In this document: one piece after another, positions 34,883-43,052 of the stretch | How the letters are laid out: each line of letters begins with the position of its first letter | How positions within the stretch are numbered: the first letter of the stretch is position 1 | Assembly: GCA_040398425.1 (NCBI GenBank) | Contig: JBBATZ010000002.1 | Coordinates: 93,845-157,844 of the forward strand | Length of the DNA: 64,000 nucleotides | DNA from: UBA7672 sp040398425 | GTDB taxonomy: Bacteria; Pseudomonadota; Alphaproteobacteria; Caulobacterales; Hyphomonadaceae | Direction of reading: 5' to 3' | Made by a program: the position numbers and the translations under genes | The notes under the pieces: model-generated | What the model was told of the DNA's origin: nothing | What the model saw: the letters and a program-made list of their open reading frames with translations, nothing else | The model's database searches: none

Positions 34883-35614
34883 ATGAGCGCCCTCGCAATG
34901 GTTCTTGAAACACCCGAACAGAAGGTGGAACGGCTGAATGCGGAGCTGCGGGGGAAATCGCCGCAGGAGATCATCCGTGCGGCGCTCCGCGAGTTTGGCC
35001 GGCGGATGACCTATGTGTCGTCGTTCGGCGCGGAAAGCGCGGCGATGCTGAGCTTCATCGCCGAAGTCGATCCGGGCATGCCGATCGTGTTCATCGACAC
35101 GGGCATGCACTTTCACCAGACCCTGCAGTATCGTGACTCGCTGAGCGCGCATCTGGGACTGACGGACGTGCGCATCTTTCATCCCGTGAAGGACGAGGTG
35201 AAGGTCGTCGATCCCAAGGGCGTGCTGAACAAGACAGATCCCAATGCCTGCTGCGAAGTTCGCAAGGTGCGCCCGCTGGCGCCGGCGCTGGAAGGGTTCG
35301 ATGCCTGGATCACGGGGCGCAAGCGCTTCCATGGCGGCGGTCGTGCGCGCCTGCCGGTGATTGAATACTTCGCAGGCCGCTTCAAGGTAAACCCGCTCGC
35401 CGAGCAGACGCTGGAAGACCTGCAGGCGCTGGTTGCAGAGCGGCATCTGCCGCCGCACCCCATGGTGGCGGAGGGTTACCCCTCGATCGGTTGCTGGCCG
35501 TGCACCGTGCGGCCGGTGGACCCGAATGATATCCGGTCTGGCCGCTGGGTCGGCTTCTCGAAGGAAGAATGCGGCCTGCACCTGAAGCGCCAGGAACGTC
35601 CCCGCGTATTCTGA
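34883..35614 (+). CDS. cysH: Phosphoadenylyl/adenylyl-sulfate reductase (4Fe-4S APS reductase type)
   Basis: 243 residues. The enzyme reduces activated sulfate to sulfite with thioredoxin. Cys pairs C123-C124 (C-C-E-V-R-K) and C204/C207 (G-C-W-P-C-T) are the [4Fe-4S] ligands of APS-type reductases, and the catalytic E-C230-G-L-H is present near the C-terminus. The cluster cysteines indicate APS is used rather than only PAPS. Last gene of the operon; no CysDNC activation genes lie in the window. Confidence 0.95.
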   Translation: MSALAMVLETPEQKVERLNAELRGKSPQEIIRAALREFGRRMTYVSSFGAESAAMLSFIAEVDPGMPIVFIDTGMHFHQTLQYRDSLSAHLGLTDVRIFHPVKDEVKVVDPKGVLNKTDPNACCEVRKVRPLAPALEGFDAWITGRKRFHGGGRARLPVIEYFAGRFKVNPLAEQTLEDLQALVAERHLPPHPMVAEGYPSIGCWPCTVRPVDPNDIRSGRWVGFSKEECGLHLKRQERPRVF

Positions 35615-35624
35615 TGGACATTTT

Positions 35625-35639
35625 CTGACGCTACGTCAG
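35625..35639. repeat. Small inverted repeat after cysH
   Basis: CTGACG and CGTCAG separated by CTA, 11 bases downstream of the cysH stop. There is no T-run, so it is not a standard intrinsic terminator; it may be a weak hairpin at the end of the operon transcript. Confidence 0.35.
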
Positions 35640-35809
35640 CCATCTAACGTACATGTAATAGGCGCCGCCGCACGCCTTTCGCCGCCCGTGAGTTGCATGG
35701 GTGGGCATGACCGCTCGCATTTGGTAAGCAACCCCATGGGAGGGGCCACGTTGCGATAGCAGGCGCGGACCCCTTGGGGGGCAACTGCTCGCTGACAAGA
35801 GGTTGCGGC

Positions 35810-36613
35810 ATGACGATCTGGTGGCTGATCCCGGCGTTCGTGGGCCTTGTCGGCGTGCTGATGCTGGTGGGCGGCGTCGCAAAACTGTTCAAGGCGCATT
35901 TCGGCGGCGGCGTGGTGCGCGTGCTGTTCGGCGGCCTCACGCTTGCGGGCGCGATGATTGTCGGCCTGATCGGACTCAACCTGCAGACCTATGCGCAGCT
36001 CTCGAAGGAGCGGCTGGCGGGGCAGGTGGTGCTGAAGAAGAATGGAGCCTTCGACTACACGGCGACAATCGATCTTGCCGATGCCGAGGGCAAGCTGCGC
36101 GGCGAGCCGAAGACCTATCAGATCACCGGTCAGCGCGTTCACATCGAAGGACCGGTGGTGAAGTTCAAGCCGTGGGCCAACGTGATCGGCATGGATTCTC
36201 TGTTCAAGGTGGGCGAGGTCTACGGGACCTATGTGAACCCGAACTGCACCAACAAGTATGCGCCGCGCCGCGAGTCGACCGAGGAATGCAAGCCGGGCGA
36301 TTTCTTCGGCTGTCTCGGCCAGAGCTGGCAGATGCTGAACCTTGCGGACTTCTCGCACACGTCGGCGAGCGGACAGCTGATGGCCGATGGCGCGATCTAC
36401 GACATCTATGCGAGCCAGGACGCGTTCGAGTTGAAGCCGAGCCTCACCAACAAGGTGGCGATGGACCTGCAGGACCAGGTTGCGCCGAACGGCCCGGCTG
36501 ATTGCGATCCGGTGACGAGCCCGGTGAACACGCCATCGGGTGCTGTGGAGTATCGCGCGCCGAATAGTGTGCCGGTGACGCCTGCGCCTGCTCCGGTCAC
36601 GCCGCAGCAGTAG
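35810..36613 (+). CDS. Membrane protein of unknown function
   Basis: 267 residues. Two membrane helices (about 4-26 and 36-56) precede a soluble domain that carries a cluster of four cysteines in its middle (N-C-T-N-K, E-C-K-P-G, G-C-L-G) and one more near the end. The C-terminus is Pro/Val-rich and probably disordered. I do not recognise the family. The soluble part would lie on one side of the membrane; the paired cysteines suggest the periplasm (inference). It stands alone between cysH and the convergent gmhB-like gene. Confidence 0.75.
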   Translation: MTIWWLIPAFVGLVGVLMLVGGVAKLFKAHFGGGVVRVLFGGLTLAGAMIVGLIGLNLQTYAQLSKERLAGQVVLKKNGAFDYTATIDLADAEGKLRGEPKTYQITGQRVHIEGPVVKFKPWANVIGMDSLFKVGEVYGTYVNPNCTNKYAPRRESTEECKPGDFFGCLGQSWQMLNLADFSHTSASGQLMADGAIYDIYASQDAFELKPSLTNKVAMDLQDQVAPNGPADCDPVTSPVNTPSGAVEYRAPNSVPVTPAPAPVTPQQ

Positions 36614-36631
36614 CGGGCACGCGCTCGGGGC

Positions 36632-37156
36632 TCAGCAGCTCTCGCCCATGTCGGCCAGCGCCCAGTCGGCGAAGCTGGAGAGATTGCCGCCCGAGAACAG
36701 GAAGCCGCGCATGCCGGCGGCCTTTGCAGCGTCGAGATCGGCCTGCTTGTCGCCGATGAGGAACGATCGCTCCTTGATGACAGGGAAGTCGGTCATGGCG
36801 CGGATCAGCATGCCGGGCTTCGGCTTGCGATCGTAACTGTCCCTGGTGTAGCGCGCGATCGTGCCCTCTTCGTGGAAAGGGCAGTGGTAGATCCGGTCGA
36901 CGCGGGCGCCGGCCGCAGCAAGCTCCACCGTGATCCAGTCGTGCAGTGTCTGCATCTGCTCTTCGGTGTAGTAGCCGCGCGCGATGCCGGACTGGTTCGT
37001 CACGACGAAGACCAGCCAGTCCATCGCGTTGAAGCGGGCGATGGTTTCGCGCGCGCCTTCGATCCACTCGAAATCCTCGACGCGATAAACGAAGTTGTGG
37101 TCGACATTGATGACGCCGTCGCGGTCAAGAAAGAGGGCGGGGCGCGGAGCGGGCAT
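36632..37156 (-). CDS. gmhB: HAD family hydrolase, GmhB-like (heptose bisphosphate phosphatase)
   Basis: 174 residues. HAD motif 1 D11-R-D13-G-V-I, motif 2 V-V-T-N-Q-S-G-I-A-R-G-Y-Y, a C-P-F-H zinc-type loop, K-P-K-P-G-M-L motif 3 and G-D-K-Q-A-D motif 4 identify a GmhB/histidinol-phosphatase-type enzyme. GmhB removes the 7-phosphate from D-glycero-D-manno-heptose 1,7-bisphosphate for lipopolysaccharide. The zinc loop has H-x-C-P-F-H but lacks the later Cys pair usual in E. coli GmhB. ATG 37156 lies 2 bases after the MFS gene stop, so the two are cotranscribed. Confidence 0.85.
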   Translation of the reverse strand: MPAPRPALFLDRDGVINVDHNFVYRVEDFEWIEGARETIARFNAMDWLVFVVTNQSGIARGYYTEEQMQTLHDWITVELAAAGARVDRIYHCPFHEEGTIARYTRDSYDRKPKPGMLIRAMTDFPVIKERSFLIGDKQADLDAAKAAGMRGFLFSGGNLSSFADWALADMGESC

Positions 37157-37158
37157 GT

Positions 37159-38523
37159 CTAGGCGCTCTGTGTGGCGACTGAGTCGGGCTGATCGGGCGT
37201 CTGTTCCTCGATCTTTGGCGCCGTGGCGAGGCCGCGCATCAGGGGCAGCAGCGAGATTGCGCAGATGATGGAGGCGAGCGTAAAGGCGGCGCCGGGGAAG
37301 TAGATAGGCGCACCGGCGGCGGTGAACGTGTGGAAGACTTGAGTCAGCAGCAGCGGCGAGAACATGTTCGCGACGGACTGCACGCTGGCCAGTGCGCCCT
37401 GCAGTTCGCCCTGCGCATTTTTCGGTGTGCGCACCGACATGATCTGGTTCATCGCCGGGTTGAGCACGCCCACCAGCGCGCCGAACGGAATGATCACAAA
37501 TACCATCCATGCCTGGCTGGCGGCGGCATAGGCCGCAAAGGTCACGACGCAGGTGATGAAGGCGAAGACGGCGGTGTTGGTCGGCCCGAAGCGCTTGATG
37601 ATTATGCCCGTGAGGCCGCCCTGGACGACGGCGGAGCCGACGCCGACCGCGACAAGCGCGATACCGATCATCCCCTCATTCCAGCCATAGCGGACGCCGG
37701 CGAAGTAGTTGAACGTCGCGGGATAGACCCAGTAGGCAAAATTGAAGAGCCCCAGCGCCAGCATGAACCAGGCTAGATACGGCACCTTCAGCAGATTCTT
37801 GAAAGCGCCGAACGCGTTGGCGCGTTTCCAGTCGAAGCGGCGGCGATGTTCGAGCGCAAGTGACTCCGGCAGTACGAAAAGCCCGTAGCAGAAATTCACG
37901 AAGGCGAGCCCGGCCGCAGCAAAGAAAGGATAGCGCGGGTCGAACTGGCCAAGGAAGCCGCCTATGGCCGGCCCCAGAATAAAGCCGAGACCGAAGGCTG
38001 CGCCCAGCATTCCGAACGCCTTTGCGCGTTCGTTGGGTTCGGTGACGTCGGCGATGTAGGCGGAGGCGGTGGAATGGGTTGCGCCGGAAATGCCCGAGAG
38101 GATGCGGCCGACAAACAGTAGCCAGATCGAGTGCGCGAAGCCCATGATCACGAAGTCGATCGCCAGCATTCCGATCGACATGATTAGGATCGGCCGGCGC
38201 CCGAAGCGGTCCGACAGCCCGCCGAGGACGGGCGCGGACAGAAAATTCATGACTGCATAGACCGTGGTGATGTAGCCGCCCCACGGCGCCGCGTTCGAGA
38301 TCATCGCCTCGAGCGGCAGCTTGTTGCCCTCAACCGCGAGCGACTTGGCGGCGAGCAGCGCATCCTTGCCGTTGATCAGCTCCGCCATGAGATCGGGCAT
38401 CGAGGGCATGATGACGGCGAAAGCCATCATATCGATGAACACGGTCACGATGATGAAGAAGAAGGCGTTCTTCCCGAGCCGGGATGCGCCGGGAGGCGGG
38501 CTGGAGACGTTAGCGGCGGACAT
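37159..38523 (-). CDS. MFS transporter, TCR/Tet type
   Basis: 454 residues with 12 membrane helices. Motif A G-G-L-S-D-R-F-G-R-R-P-I-L and V-F-I-D-M-M-A-F-A-V-I-M-P in helix 1 match the TetA-like drug:H+ antiporter branch (DHA1). A loop of about 35 residues between helices 1 and 2 is longer than in TetA. The start at 38523 gives the family N-terminus. It lies 53 bases downstream of the SRPBCC gene in the same direction and could share its ArsR-controlled operon. Confidence 0.88.
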   Translation of the reverse strand: MSAANVSSPPPGASRLGKNAFFFIIVTVFIDMMAFAVIMPSMPDLMAELINGKDALLAAKSLAVEGNKLPLEAMISNAAPWGGYITTVYAVMNFLSAPVLGGLSDRFGRRPILIMSIGMLAIDFVIMGFAHSIWLLFVGRILSGISGATHSTASAYIADVTEPNERAKAFGMLGAAFGLGFILGPAIGGFLGQFDPRYPFFAAAGLAFVNFCYGLFVLPESLALEHRRRFDWKRANAFGAFKNLLKVPYLAWFMLALGLFNFAYWVYPATFNYFAGVRYGWNEGMIGIALVAVGVGSAVVQGGLTGIIIKRFGPTNTAVFAFITCVVTFAAYAAASQAWMVFVIIPFGALVGVLNPAMNQIMSVRTPKNAQGELQGALASVQSVANMFSPLLLTQVFHTFTAAGAPIYFPGAAFTLASIICAISLLPLMRGLATAPKIEEQTPDQPDSVATQSA

Positions 38524-38576
38524 GGCCAGCTCCCGGGCGAATGACCAGCGCGGATACGCTGGCCGGACGTACACAG

Positions 38577-39110
38577 TCAATAATCGCTAAATTTGGCATC
38601 GACAGGTTTCGCAACAGTTGGCGCAGGTAATGCGCCGGCGCGGAACCTGATGCGCTCCAGGCCCGTGCGCCATTGGTCGCCCTGGCGCTGGTTGGTGAAA
38701 TGCAGGGGAAACCCGTGGCGCGCTACGTGATCCTGCGGAACGGTGTTCCAGCCGCTGTGCTCGACGCTGACGCGGGTTTCCTTGCCAACGGCTTCAAAGC
38801 GAACGTCCACTTCAGTTGCATGCTCAGGACCGAAACTGGCCATGCGCCAACCGACAACAAGGCGTTCGCCGCGCTCCCAGCGGCGGATGGGGCCGACCTC
38901 GAATGTCTTGCCATTGGGCAGGCGTTCGACCAGCCGGCCGCCTCCGTCCGCGGGGTCAGGCGGTTCGAACGCCAGCACGCCGGGGCTGCGCGGTGTGAAG
39001 CGGAAAAGCTCGCTGTCGGCCCACCACGCGCCGATCTCCTGCGTGAAGATGTCGAAGGCCTGCACGGGTGAGCAGGGTACGCGGATCGAAACGATGACGC
39101 GCGAGGTCAT
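38577..39110 (-). CDS. SRPBCC domain protein (AHSA1/START-like)
   Basis: 177 residues with a single AHSA1-type ligand-binding domain: an R-V-P-C-S-P-V-Q-A-F-D-I-F-T start, W-W-A-D-S, and V-x-V-E-H-S-G-W-N-T late in the domain. These proteins form a hydrophobic pocket. It overlaps the ArsR gene by 4 bases; ArsR-SRPBCC pairs are common in bacteria. Its ligand is unknown. Confidence 0.9.
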   Translation of the reverse strand: MTSRVIVSIRVPCSPVQAFDIFTQEIGAWWADSELFRFTPRSPGVLAFEPPDPADGGGRLVERLPNGKTFEVGPIRRWERGERLVVGWRMASFGPEHATEVDVRFEAVGKETRVSVEHSGWNTVPQDHVARHGFPLHFTNQRQGDQWRTGLERIRFRAGALPAPTVAKPVDAKFSDY

Positions 39111-39484
39111 GCCTCACCTTGCCGCGATGTGATCGGCCGCCGCGCAACATGGGCGGCGAAAGCTGAGAGCTGGTCAGACCAGCCCTGTTCGGCGCGCGCG
39201 AGCCACGTCTTGAGTTCGGATAGACGAGCGCCATTGAGTGCATAGACGCGCACGCGGGCATCGACCTCAGGATGGGATTCAACGACAAGGCCGACGGCCT
39301 TCATCTCCTTCAGGTGGCGGCTCATCGCAGGTGCGGGCAGACCGAGCAGCCCGGCAAGTTCGCCTGCGCGACGTGGACCCTTTCCGAGAATCTCCACGGC
39401 GCGACGGCGGGCGGGATCAGCGAGCACCGCGAACAACGCATCGACATCAGGCTTGTGACTGGCGGGCTTGCGCCGGGCGCTCAT
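39107..39484 (-). CDS. ArsR family transcriptional regulator
   Basis: 125 residues. The winged helix has the family pattern L-A-D-P-A-R-R-R-A-V-E-I-L, L-A-G-L-L-G-L-P-A-P-A-M-S-R-H-L-K. It contains no cysteine, so it is not a classic metal sensor; this fits the SRPBCC-linked branch. Overlaps by 4 bases with genes on both sides, in a VOC-YjbR-ArsR-SRPBCC operon, so it probably represses this operon. Confidence 0.92.
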   Translation of the reverse strand: MSARRKPASHKPDVDALFAVLADPARRRAVEILGKGPRRAGELAGLLGLPAPAMSRHLKEMKAVGLVVESHPEVDARVRVYALNGARLSELKTWLARAEQGWSDQLSAFAAHVARRPITSRQGEA

Positions 39485-39816
39485 TCTGCGTGGGCTTTCA
39501 GAAGAGTCTTCGACGCGGTGTTACGCCACGCCATCCACAGCGCGCTCTTCACCGTCGCTGCATCGGCCTTGGCGAGGAAGATGCTGGTCCAGCCCTTGCG
39601 ACCCCAGCCGCCGTCGACAGGCGCGAACATGGCGGGCTCCGCCTCACACAGCATCTGTTGCTGATCGAGCGTCAGCTTCAGCACGGCGCGGCCATCCTTC
39701 CGTCCGGCAGTGGCGAAGATTTTGCTGCCGACGCGGAAATCCGGCGTGTCGAAATGTGCGGCGGCGGTCGCCTCCGGCATCGTGAGCGCGAGCTTCTGGA
39801 ACGCTGCGGGCGTCAT
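39481..39816 (-). CDS. MmcQ/YjbR family protein
   Basis: 111 residues of the YjbR (CyaY-like fold) family: L-x-M-P-E-A-T-A-A-A-H-F-D-T-P-D-F-R-V, then K-I-F-A-T, then G-W-G-R-K-G-W-T-S-I-F-L. The family is called DNA-binding in databases but function is unproven. ATG 39816 is the family start and gives a 4-base overlap with the VOC gene. Confidence 0.88.
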   Translation of the reverse strand: MTPAAFQKLALTMPEATAAAHFDTPDFRVGSKIFATAGRKDGRAVLKLTLDQQQMLCEAEPAMFAPVDGGWGRKGWTSIFLAKADAATVKSALWMAWRNTASKTLLKAHAE

Positions 39817-40277
39817 CCCTCGCTGCCTTCGCGCAGCCAGGTCTTGAGGCCGGTGTTCCTGTCCCATTTTTCGGGCGCTACGACTTCGACCGTCTGGGCG
39901 AACGTCCAGATATGGCCTTCAGGATCGCGTGCGCGATAGGTGCGATCGCCATAGAACTGCGTTTCGGGCGCCACGAGGATTTCAGCGCCAGCCGTGCGCG
40001 CGTGCTCGCAGTGTGCGTTGATGTCTTCGGTCATCTGGATGTGCACTGTCTGCGTGCACTTGTTACCGATCGACTGGGGCGATTTGTGGTCCGCGCTCCA
40101 TTCATTGCCGACCATGATGCGACCCTCGCCATACGACATCTGGCTGTGCGCCAGATTGCCGGCCTCGTCTTCGATAAGCATTTCCAGTTCGAAGCCGAAA
40201 GCGTCCCGCAGGAAATTGATCGCCGCCCGCGGGTTCACATAACAAAGCGCCGGAACGACCGTCAGCTTGGCGGACAT
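39813..40277 (-). CDS. VOC family (glyoxalase/bleomycin-resistance-like) protein
   Basis: 154 residues in two beta-alpha-beta-beta-beta modules. P-A-L-C-Y-V-N-P-R-A-A-I-N-F-L at the N-terminus and Y-G-D-R-T-Y-R-A-R-D-P-E-G-H-I-W-T-F-A at the C-terminus are the usual VOC segments (PhnB-like branch). It may bind or modify a small toxic molecule. First gene of the ArsR operon. Confidence 0.9.
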   Translation of the reverse strand: MSAKLTVVPALCYVNPRAAINFLRDAFGFELEMLIEDEAGNLAHSQMSYGEGRIMVGNEWSADHKSPQSIGNKCTQTVHIQMTEDINAHCEHARTAGAEILVAPETQFYGDRTYRARDPEGHIWTFAQTVEVVAPEKWDRNTGLKTWLREGSEG

Positions 40278-40311
40278 GGCGTGAATCCTTGAAGCTCTCC
40301 AGACAACAATA

Positions 40312-40328
40312 TTTCTACATATGAGAAA
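40312..40328. promoter_or_regulatory. Candidate ArsR operator/promoter region
   Basis: TTTCT-N7-AGAAA, with CATATG in the spacer, sits in an AT-rich patch 35 bases upstream of the VOC start in an otherwise GC-rich region. ArsR-family sites are often such short AT-rich dyads. Symmetry and position are the evidence. Confidence 0.45.
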
Positions 40329-40396
40329 CTATTTCGTCAAGCCGGACTGAACCTGCCGCAAGCGAGCGGTCGCGTGAATTGGGTTGCGAGCGTTTC

Positions 40397-41167
40397 CTAG
40401 TCGATCTGGGTCCAGGCGCCGTCGGAGCCTTTGCGGAACACCATGAAAGACCCCGCGTCGATGTCTGGCATTTCCTGCCCGAGCGCGAAGAACATCGCGT
40501 AGCCGCCCGTGATGCGCCAGAAGCTGGCTGTGTCTTCGTCGCGTCCAAACTCGCCGCACATCGTGGCGGGCTCGTCCGCGGGAAGTTTCTTGCGCTCAAC
40601 TGCATCGTATTGAAGCGCCAGAGCGTCGCTCGGCCATCCGTCAATGCCCGCAGGGCGAATATCGCATTTGGCGCGCTCGGCCGTGGGCACGCCCTCAAGC
40701 AGGTCGCGGATAACCTTCTGCGGATCGGCTGCATCAGACAGGAAGAGGCGCACGGGTTCTAAGGTGAGAGCACTGTCGACAAAGTGCGCAGATTTCGTGT
40801 AGCCGAGCGCCGCCGAATGGGCGCCGCCATGGAATTCAAGCGCTGTCATCACGCCTTTGCATTCCAGAGCGCGGAAGACGATCGCTTCGTCTGGGTCTGG
40901 CGTAGCTGCTTCGGTGAAATTCCAGGTGCAGTCTGCTGGCGTTTCAGTTGCAAGGCCGATTGAGGGGTCGACATAGTTCACAACGCGGCCCGAGCAGAGC
41001 TGCGTGATGGCAAGTCGCGGACCATCATCGGGGCAGGGCGCTGCCTCGGGCTTTGCGGAGAGGGCTTCCGGCGCTGGTATTGCGACGGGCCCCGCCTGTG
41101 GACTGCAAGCCGCGGCAGTCAGGAGAAGTGCAGCGGCGGCCGGGCGCAGCGCATGTAATTCAATCAT
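40397..41167 (-). CDS. Putative lipoprotein of unknown function
   Basis: 256 residues. A signal peptide ends in a lipobox L-T-A-A-A-C, followed by S-P-Q-A and a Pro/Ala spacer. The mature domain contains six cysteines at spaced positions, suggesting disulfides. I do not recognise a family. ATG 41167 is chosen because it starts the signal peptide; the frame is open 84 bases further. Divergent from the gene at 41266. Confidence 0.72.
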   Translation of the reverse strand: MIELHALRPAAAALLLTAAACSPQAGPVAIPAPEALSAKPEAAPCPDDGPRLAITQLCSGRVVNYVDPSIGLATETPADCTWNFTEAATPDPDEAIVFRALECKGVMTALEFHGGAHSAALGYTKSAHFVDSALTLEPVRLFLSDAADPQKVIRDLLEGVPTAERAKCDIRPAGIDGWPSDALALQYDAVERKKLPADEPATMCGEFGRDEDTASFWRITGGYAMFFALGQEMPDIDAGSFMVFRKGSDGAWTQID

Positions 41168-41265
41168 GTGAAGCCCCCGATTTTCAGTGTCCCGACACTT
41201 TTCTAGCGGGTCTTGCTGTTCCCTGAAAGGTGGCGGAGGAGTGTCGCGCAATACGAGGAGCGGCC

Positions 41266-41610
41266 ATGTCGGACGAGCGTCTTGTCGGGGTGTGGGTACA
41301 TGAGAGTCAAATCAACAGCCCGGGCGGCGCCGGTGGCTTTGCGGCTCTGTCGACCGTGATGACGATGGAGCTGTCCGCCGACGGCGTGATGCGCCAGTGG
41401 ACGCAAAGCGTCGGCGGCGGGGCGGACTGGTCGTCCAACAGCGGGCGAAGGCTGGACTTCGAAGGGCAGTGGCGCGGCGACGGCCAGACGCTGTCCGTGA
41501 TGGGCATGGGGTTGGTCGATTTTACGCCAGCTGCAGCGTACGAGTTTGCTGGCCAGTATCTCGTCACGCACAACGACATGGGACGCCTGATCTGGCAGCG
41601 GCGCGGCTAG
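41266..41610 (+). CDS. Small lipocalin-like protein of unknown function
   Basis: 114 residues beginning M-S-D-E-R-L-V-G-V-W, with alternating polar/apolar strands (M-T-M-E-L-S-A-D-G) as in small beta-barrels. The L-x-G-x-W start is shared with the lipoproteins at 41668 and 44598. No signal peptide is seen. A GAGGAG ribosome site fixes ATG 41266. Confidence 0.65.
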   Translation: MSDERLVGVWVHESQINSPGGAGGFAALSTVMTMELSADGVMRQWTQSVGGGADWSSNSGRRLDFEGQWRGDGQTLSVMGMGLVDFTPAAAYEFAGQYLVTHNDMGRLIWQRRG

Positions 41611-41667
41611 CGATCCAATCGTCAAGTTGCCTCGTACTCACGGCATTGAAATGGCGTGAGGGGCGAC

Positions 41668-42072
41668 ATGATGCGAATGCTGGCGGCGGGCCTGGTGTTC
41701 CTTGCGACGGGATGCGCATCCCAACCTGTCGCGTCTGCGGGCGGGGCTGCAGTCATGGCCGAGACCCTAAACGGACGGTGGACTGTCGATCTCTCCACCA
41801 AGCCCGACGAGCCCTATACCAAGCCGATGGAGCTCAAGTTGGCAGCAGACGGCACGGTGACGGGGTCGTTCTATGACAGCGAGATCCTGGCCGGGCGCTG
41901 GAAAACGGATCGTGGTCGCACATGCGTGAGCTTCCGGACGACCGACGGCGCGGGACCGTATCACTCGTCGGCGTGCCTTGTCGGAACGGGGGTCTCTGGG
42001 CAGACTGTCTCAGGACAGACCTGGGCCGAGCACCGCAACTTCCTGTTCAACTGGAATGCCGTGCGCGAATAA
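41668..42072 (+). CDS. Small lipocalin-like lipoprotein
   Basis: 134 residues. Signal peptide with lipobox F-L-A-T-G-C. The mature part begins L-N-G-R-W-T-V-D-L and continues E-L-K-L-A-A-D-G-T-V-T-G-S-F, a beta pattern like the cytosolic neighbour at 41266. GAGGGG upstream supports ATG 41668. Function unknown; possibly a small-ligand binder in the envelope. Confidence 0.7.
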   Translation: MMRMLAAGLVFLATGCASQPVASAGGAAVMAETLNGRWTVDLSTKPDEPYTKPMELKLAADGTVTGSFYDSEILAGRWKTDRGRTCVSFRTTDGAGPYHSSACLVGTGVSGQTVSGQTWAEHRNFLFNWNAVRE

Positions 42073-42096
42073 CGCGCGCCTGCCTCGGGGAAGATA

Positions 42097-42321
42097 TCAG
42101 AGCAGGTAGATGTCGCCGAAGGAGACCTGACGGCCGCCGGCTTCGGTGATGCGCGCGATGTCCGCGCAGGAGCGGCCCTTGAGGTTGTCGATGATCAGAT
42201 TGGCTTTCTCGGCCTGAGCCAGCGCGGCGGCGGCCTCGAGCTCTTCCATCGAGAACTGGCCGGCATTGATCCGCAGCTTGCCTTCGTTGCGGAGGGTGCG
42301 GGTGCATTCGAGGAATGACAT
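42097..42321 (-). CDS. Conserved-looking small protein, 74 residues
   Basis: A 74-residue frame with balanced composition: N-terminal M-S-F-L-E-C-T-R-T-L, a helical stretch M-E-E-L-E-A-A-A-A-L-A, and a beta-rich end (N-L-I-I-D-N-L-K-G then V-S-F-G-D-I-Y-L-L). It reads as a real soluble protein, but I do not recognise the family. No clear ribosome site is seen. It is convergent with the lipoprotein at 41668 and divergent from that at 42516. Confidence 0.65.
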   Translation of the reverse strand: MSFLECTRTLRNEGKLRINAGQFSMEELEAAAALAQAEKANLIIDNLKGRSCADIARITEAGGRQVSFGDIYLL

Positions 42322-42515
42322 GACGCGGGGCGAACCTGTTCAGCGCCGCGAATCTGTGCGGCAGGAATTTAAAAAAGCCCCCGAATGTGGCGGAAACCTT
42401 ACCAGCCGCATTACAGTACAGTCAGACGACTGCTACCCCGTTGATTTCACATGCATGCGACAGGGTGACTCGGGACCGGCGCGCGCGTTAGCCTCATGCG
42501 TTGCCGGAGGGACAC

Positions 42516-43052
42516 ATGTCATTGCGCGTTCTGCTTGCAGGTTTCTCGCTGATGTTGTGGGCCTGTAGTCCGCAAGCGCCACAAGCCCCCGCTCCCGTCG
42601 TGGACATTCTGAAACCAGCGCCATTCAGCCTGGATGCGCTTGCGCCGGACGTTCGTGTCGCGGTGACCCATTCGCGCGACGCTGAAGAAGCGGCGAAGGC
42701 GGAGGCGGAGGTGGCCCGGAAGGGGGGAGTCGCTGGCGTCGAGGTGAAGGAAGAGGTCGTGGAGGGGGTCTATGAGGGGCCGGCGCTGATGGCGCATTAC
42801 GAGGGGGACATGAAGGACGGCAAGTATGAGGTGCTGGGCGTGCTGACGCTGCCGGACAGTGCGATCTCGCAGGCGGGCGAATTCAAGCACGGTCTGATGA
42901 ACGGCTGGGGCGTGGAGCGCAGTGTTGAAGGACGGCCGCTGTATGAGGGCGGCTGGAAGGACGCGGCGCGCGACGGGCTGGGCGTTGAGTGGACGCAGGA
43001 CGGCAAGGTTGCGCAGGCCGGGCTCTGGAAAGACGGCGGGCTTGCGAACTAA
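42516..43052 (+). CDS. MORN-repeat-like lipoprotein
   Basis: 178 residues. The signal peptide ends in a lipobox-like M-L-W-A-C followed by S-P-Q-A. After a Lys/Glu/Ala-rich stretch, the C-terminal half shows three MORN-like turns: H-Y-E-G-D-M-K-D-G-K-Y, then Q-A-G-E-F-K-H-G-L-M-N-G-W-G, then Y-E-G-G-W-K-D-A-A-R-D-G-L-G. MORN repeats bind proteins or lipids. GGAGG before ATG 42516 decides the start. The stop overlaps the convergent enoyl-CoA hydratase stop by 4 bases. Confidence 0.8.
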   Translation: MSLRVLLAGFSLMLWACSPQAPQAPAPVVDILKPAPFSLDALAPDVRVAVTHSRDAEEAAKAEAEVARKGGVAGVEVKEEVVEGVYEGPALMAHYEGDMKDGKYEVLGVLTLPDSAISQAGEFKHGLMNGWGVERSVEGRPLYEGGWKDAARDGLGVEWTQDGKVAQAGLWKDGGLAN

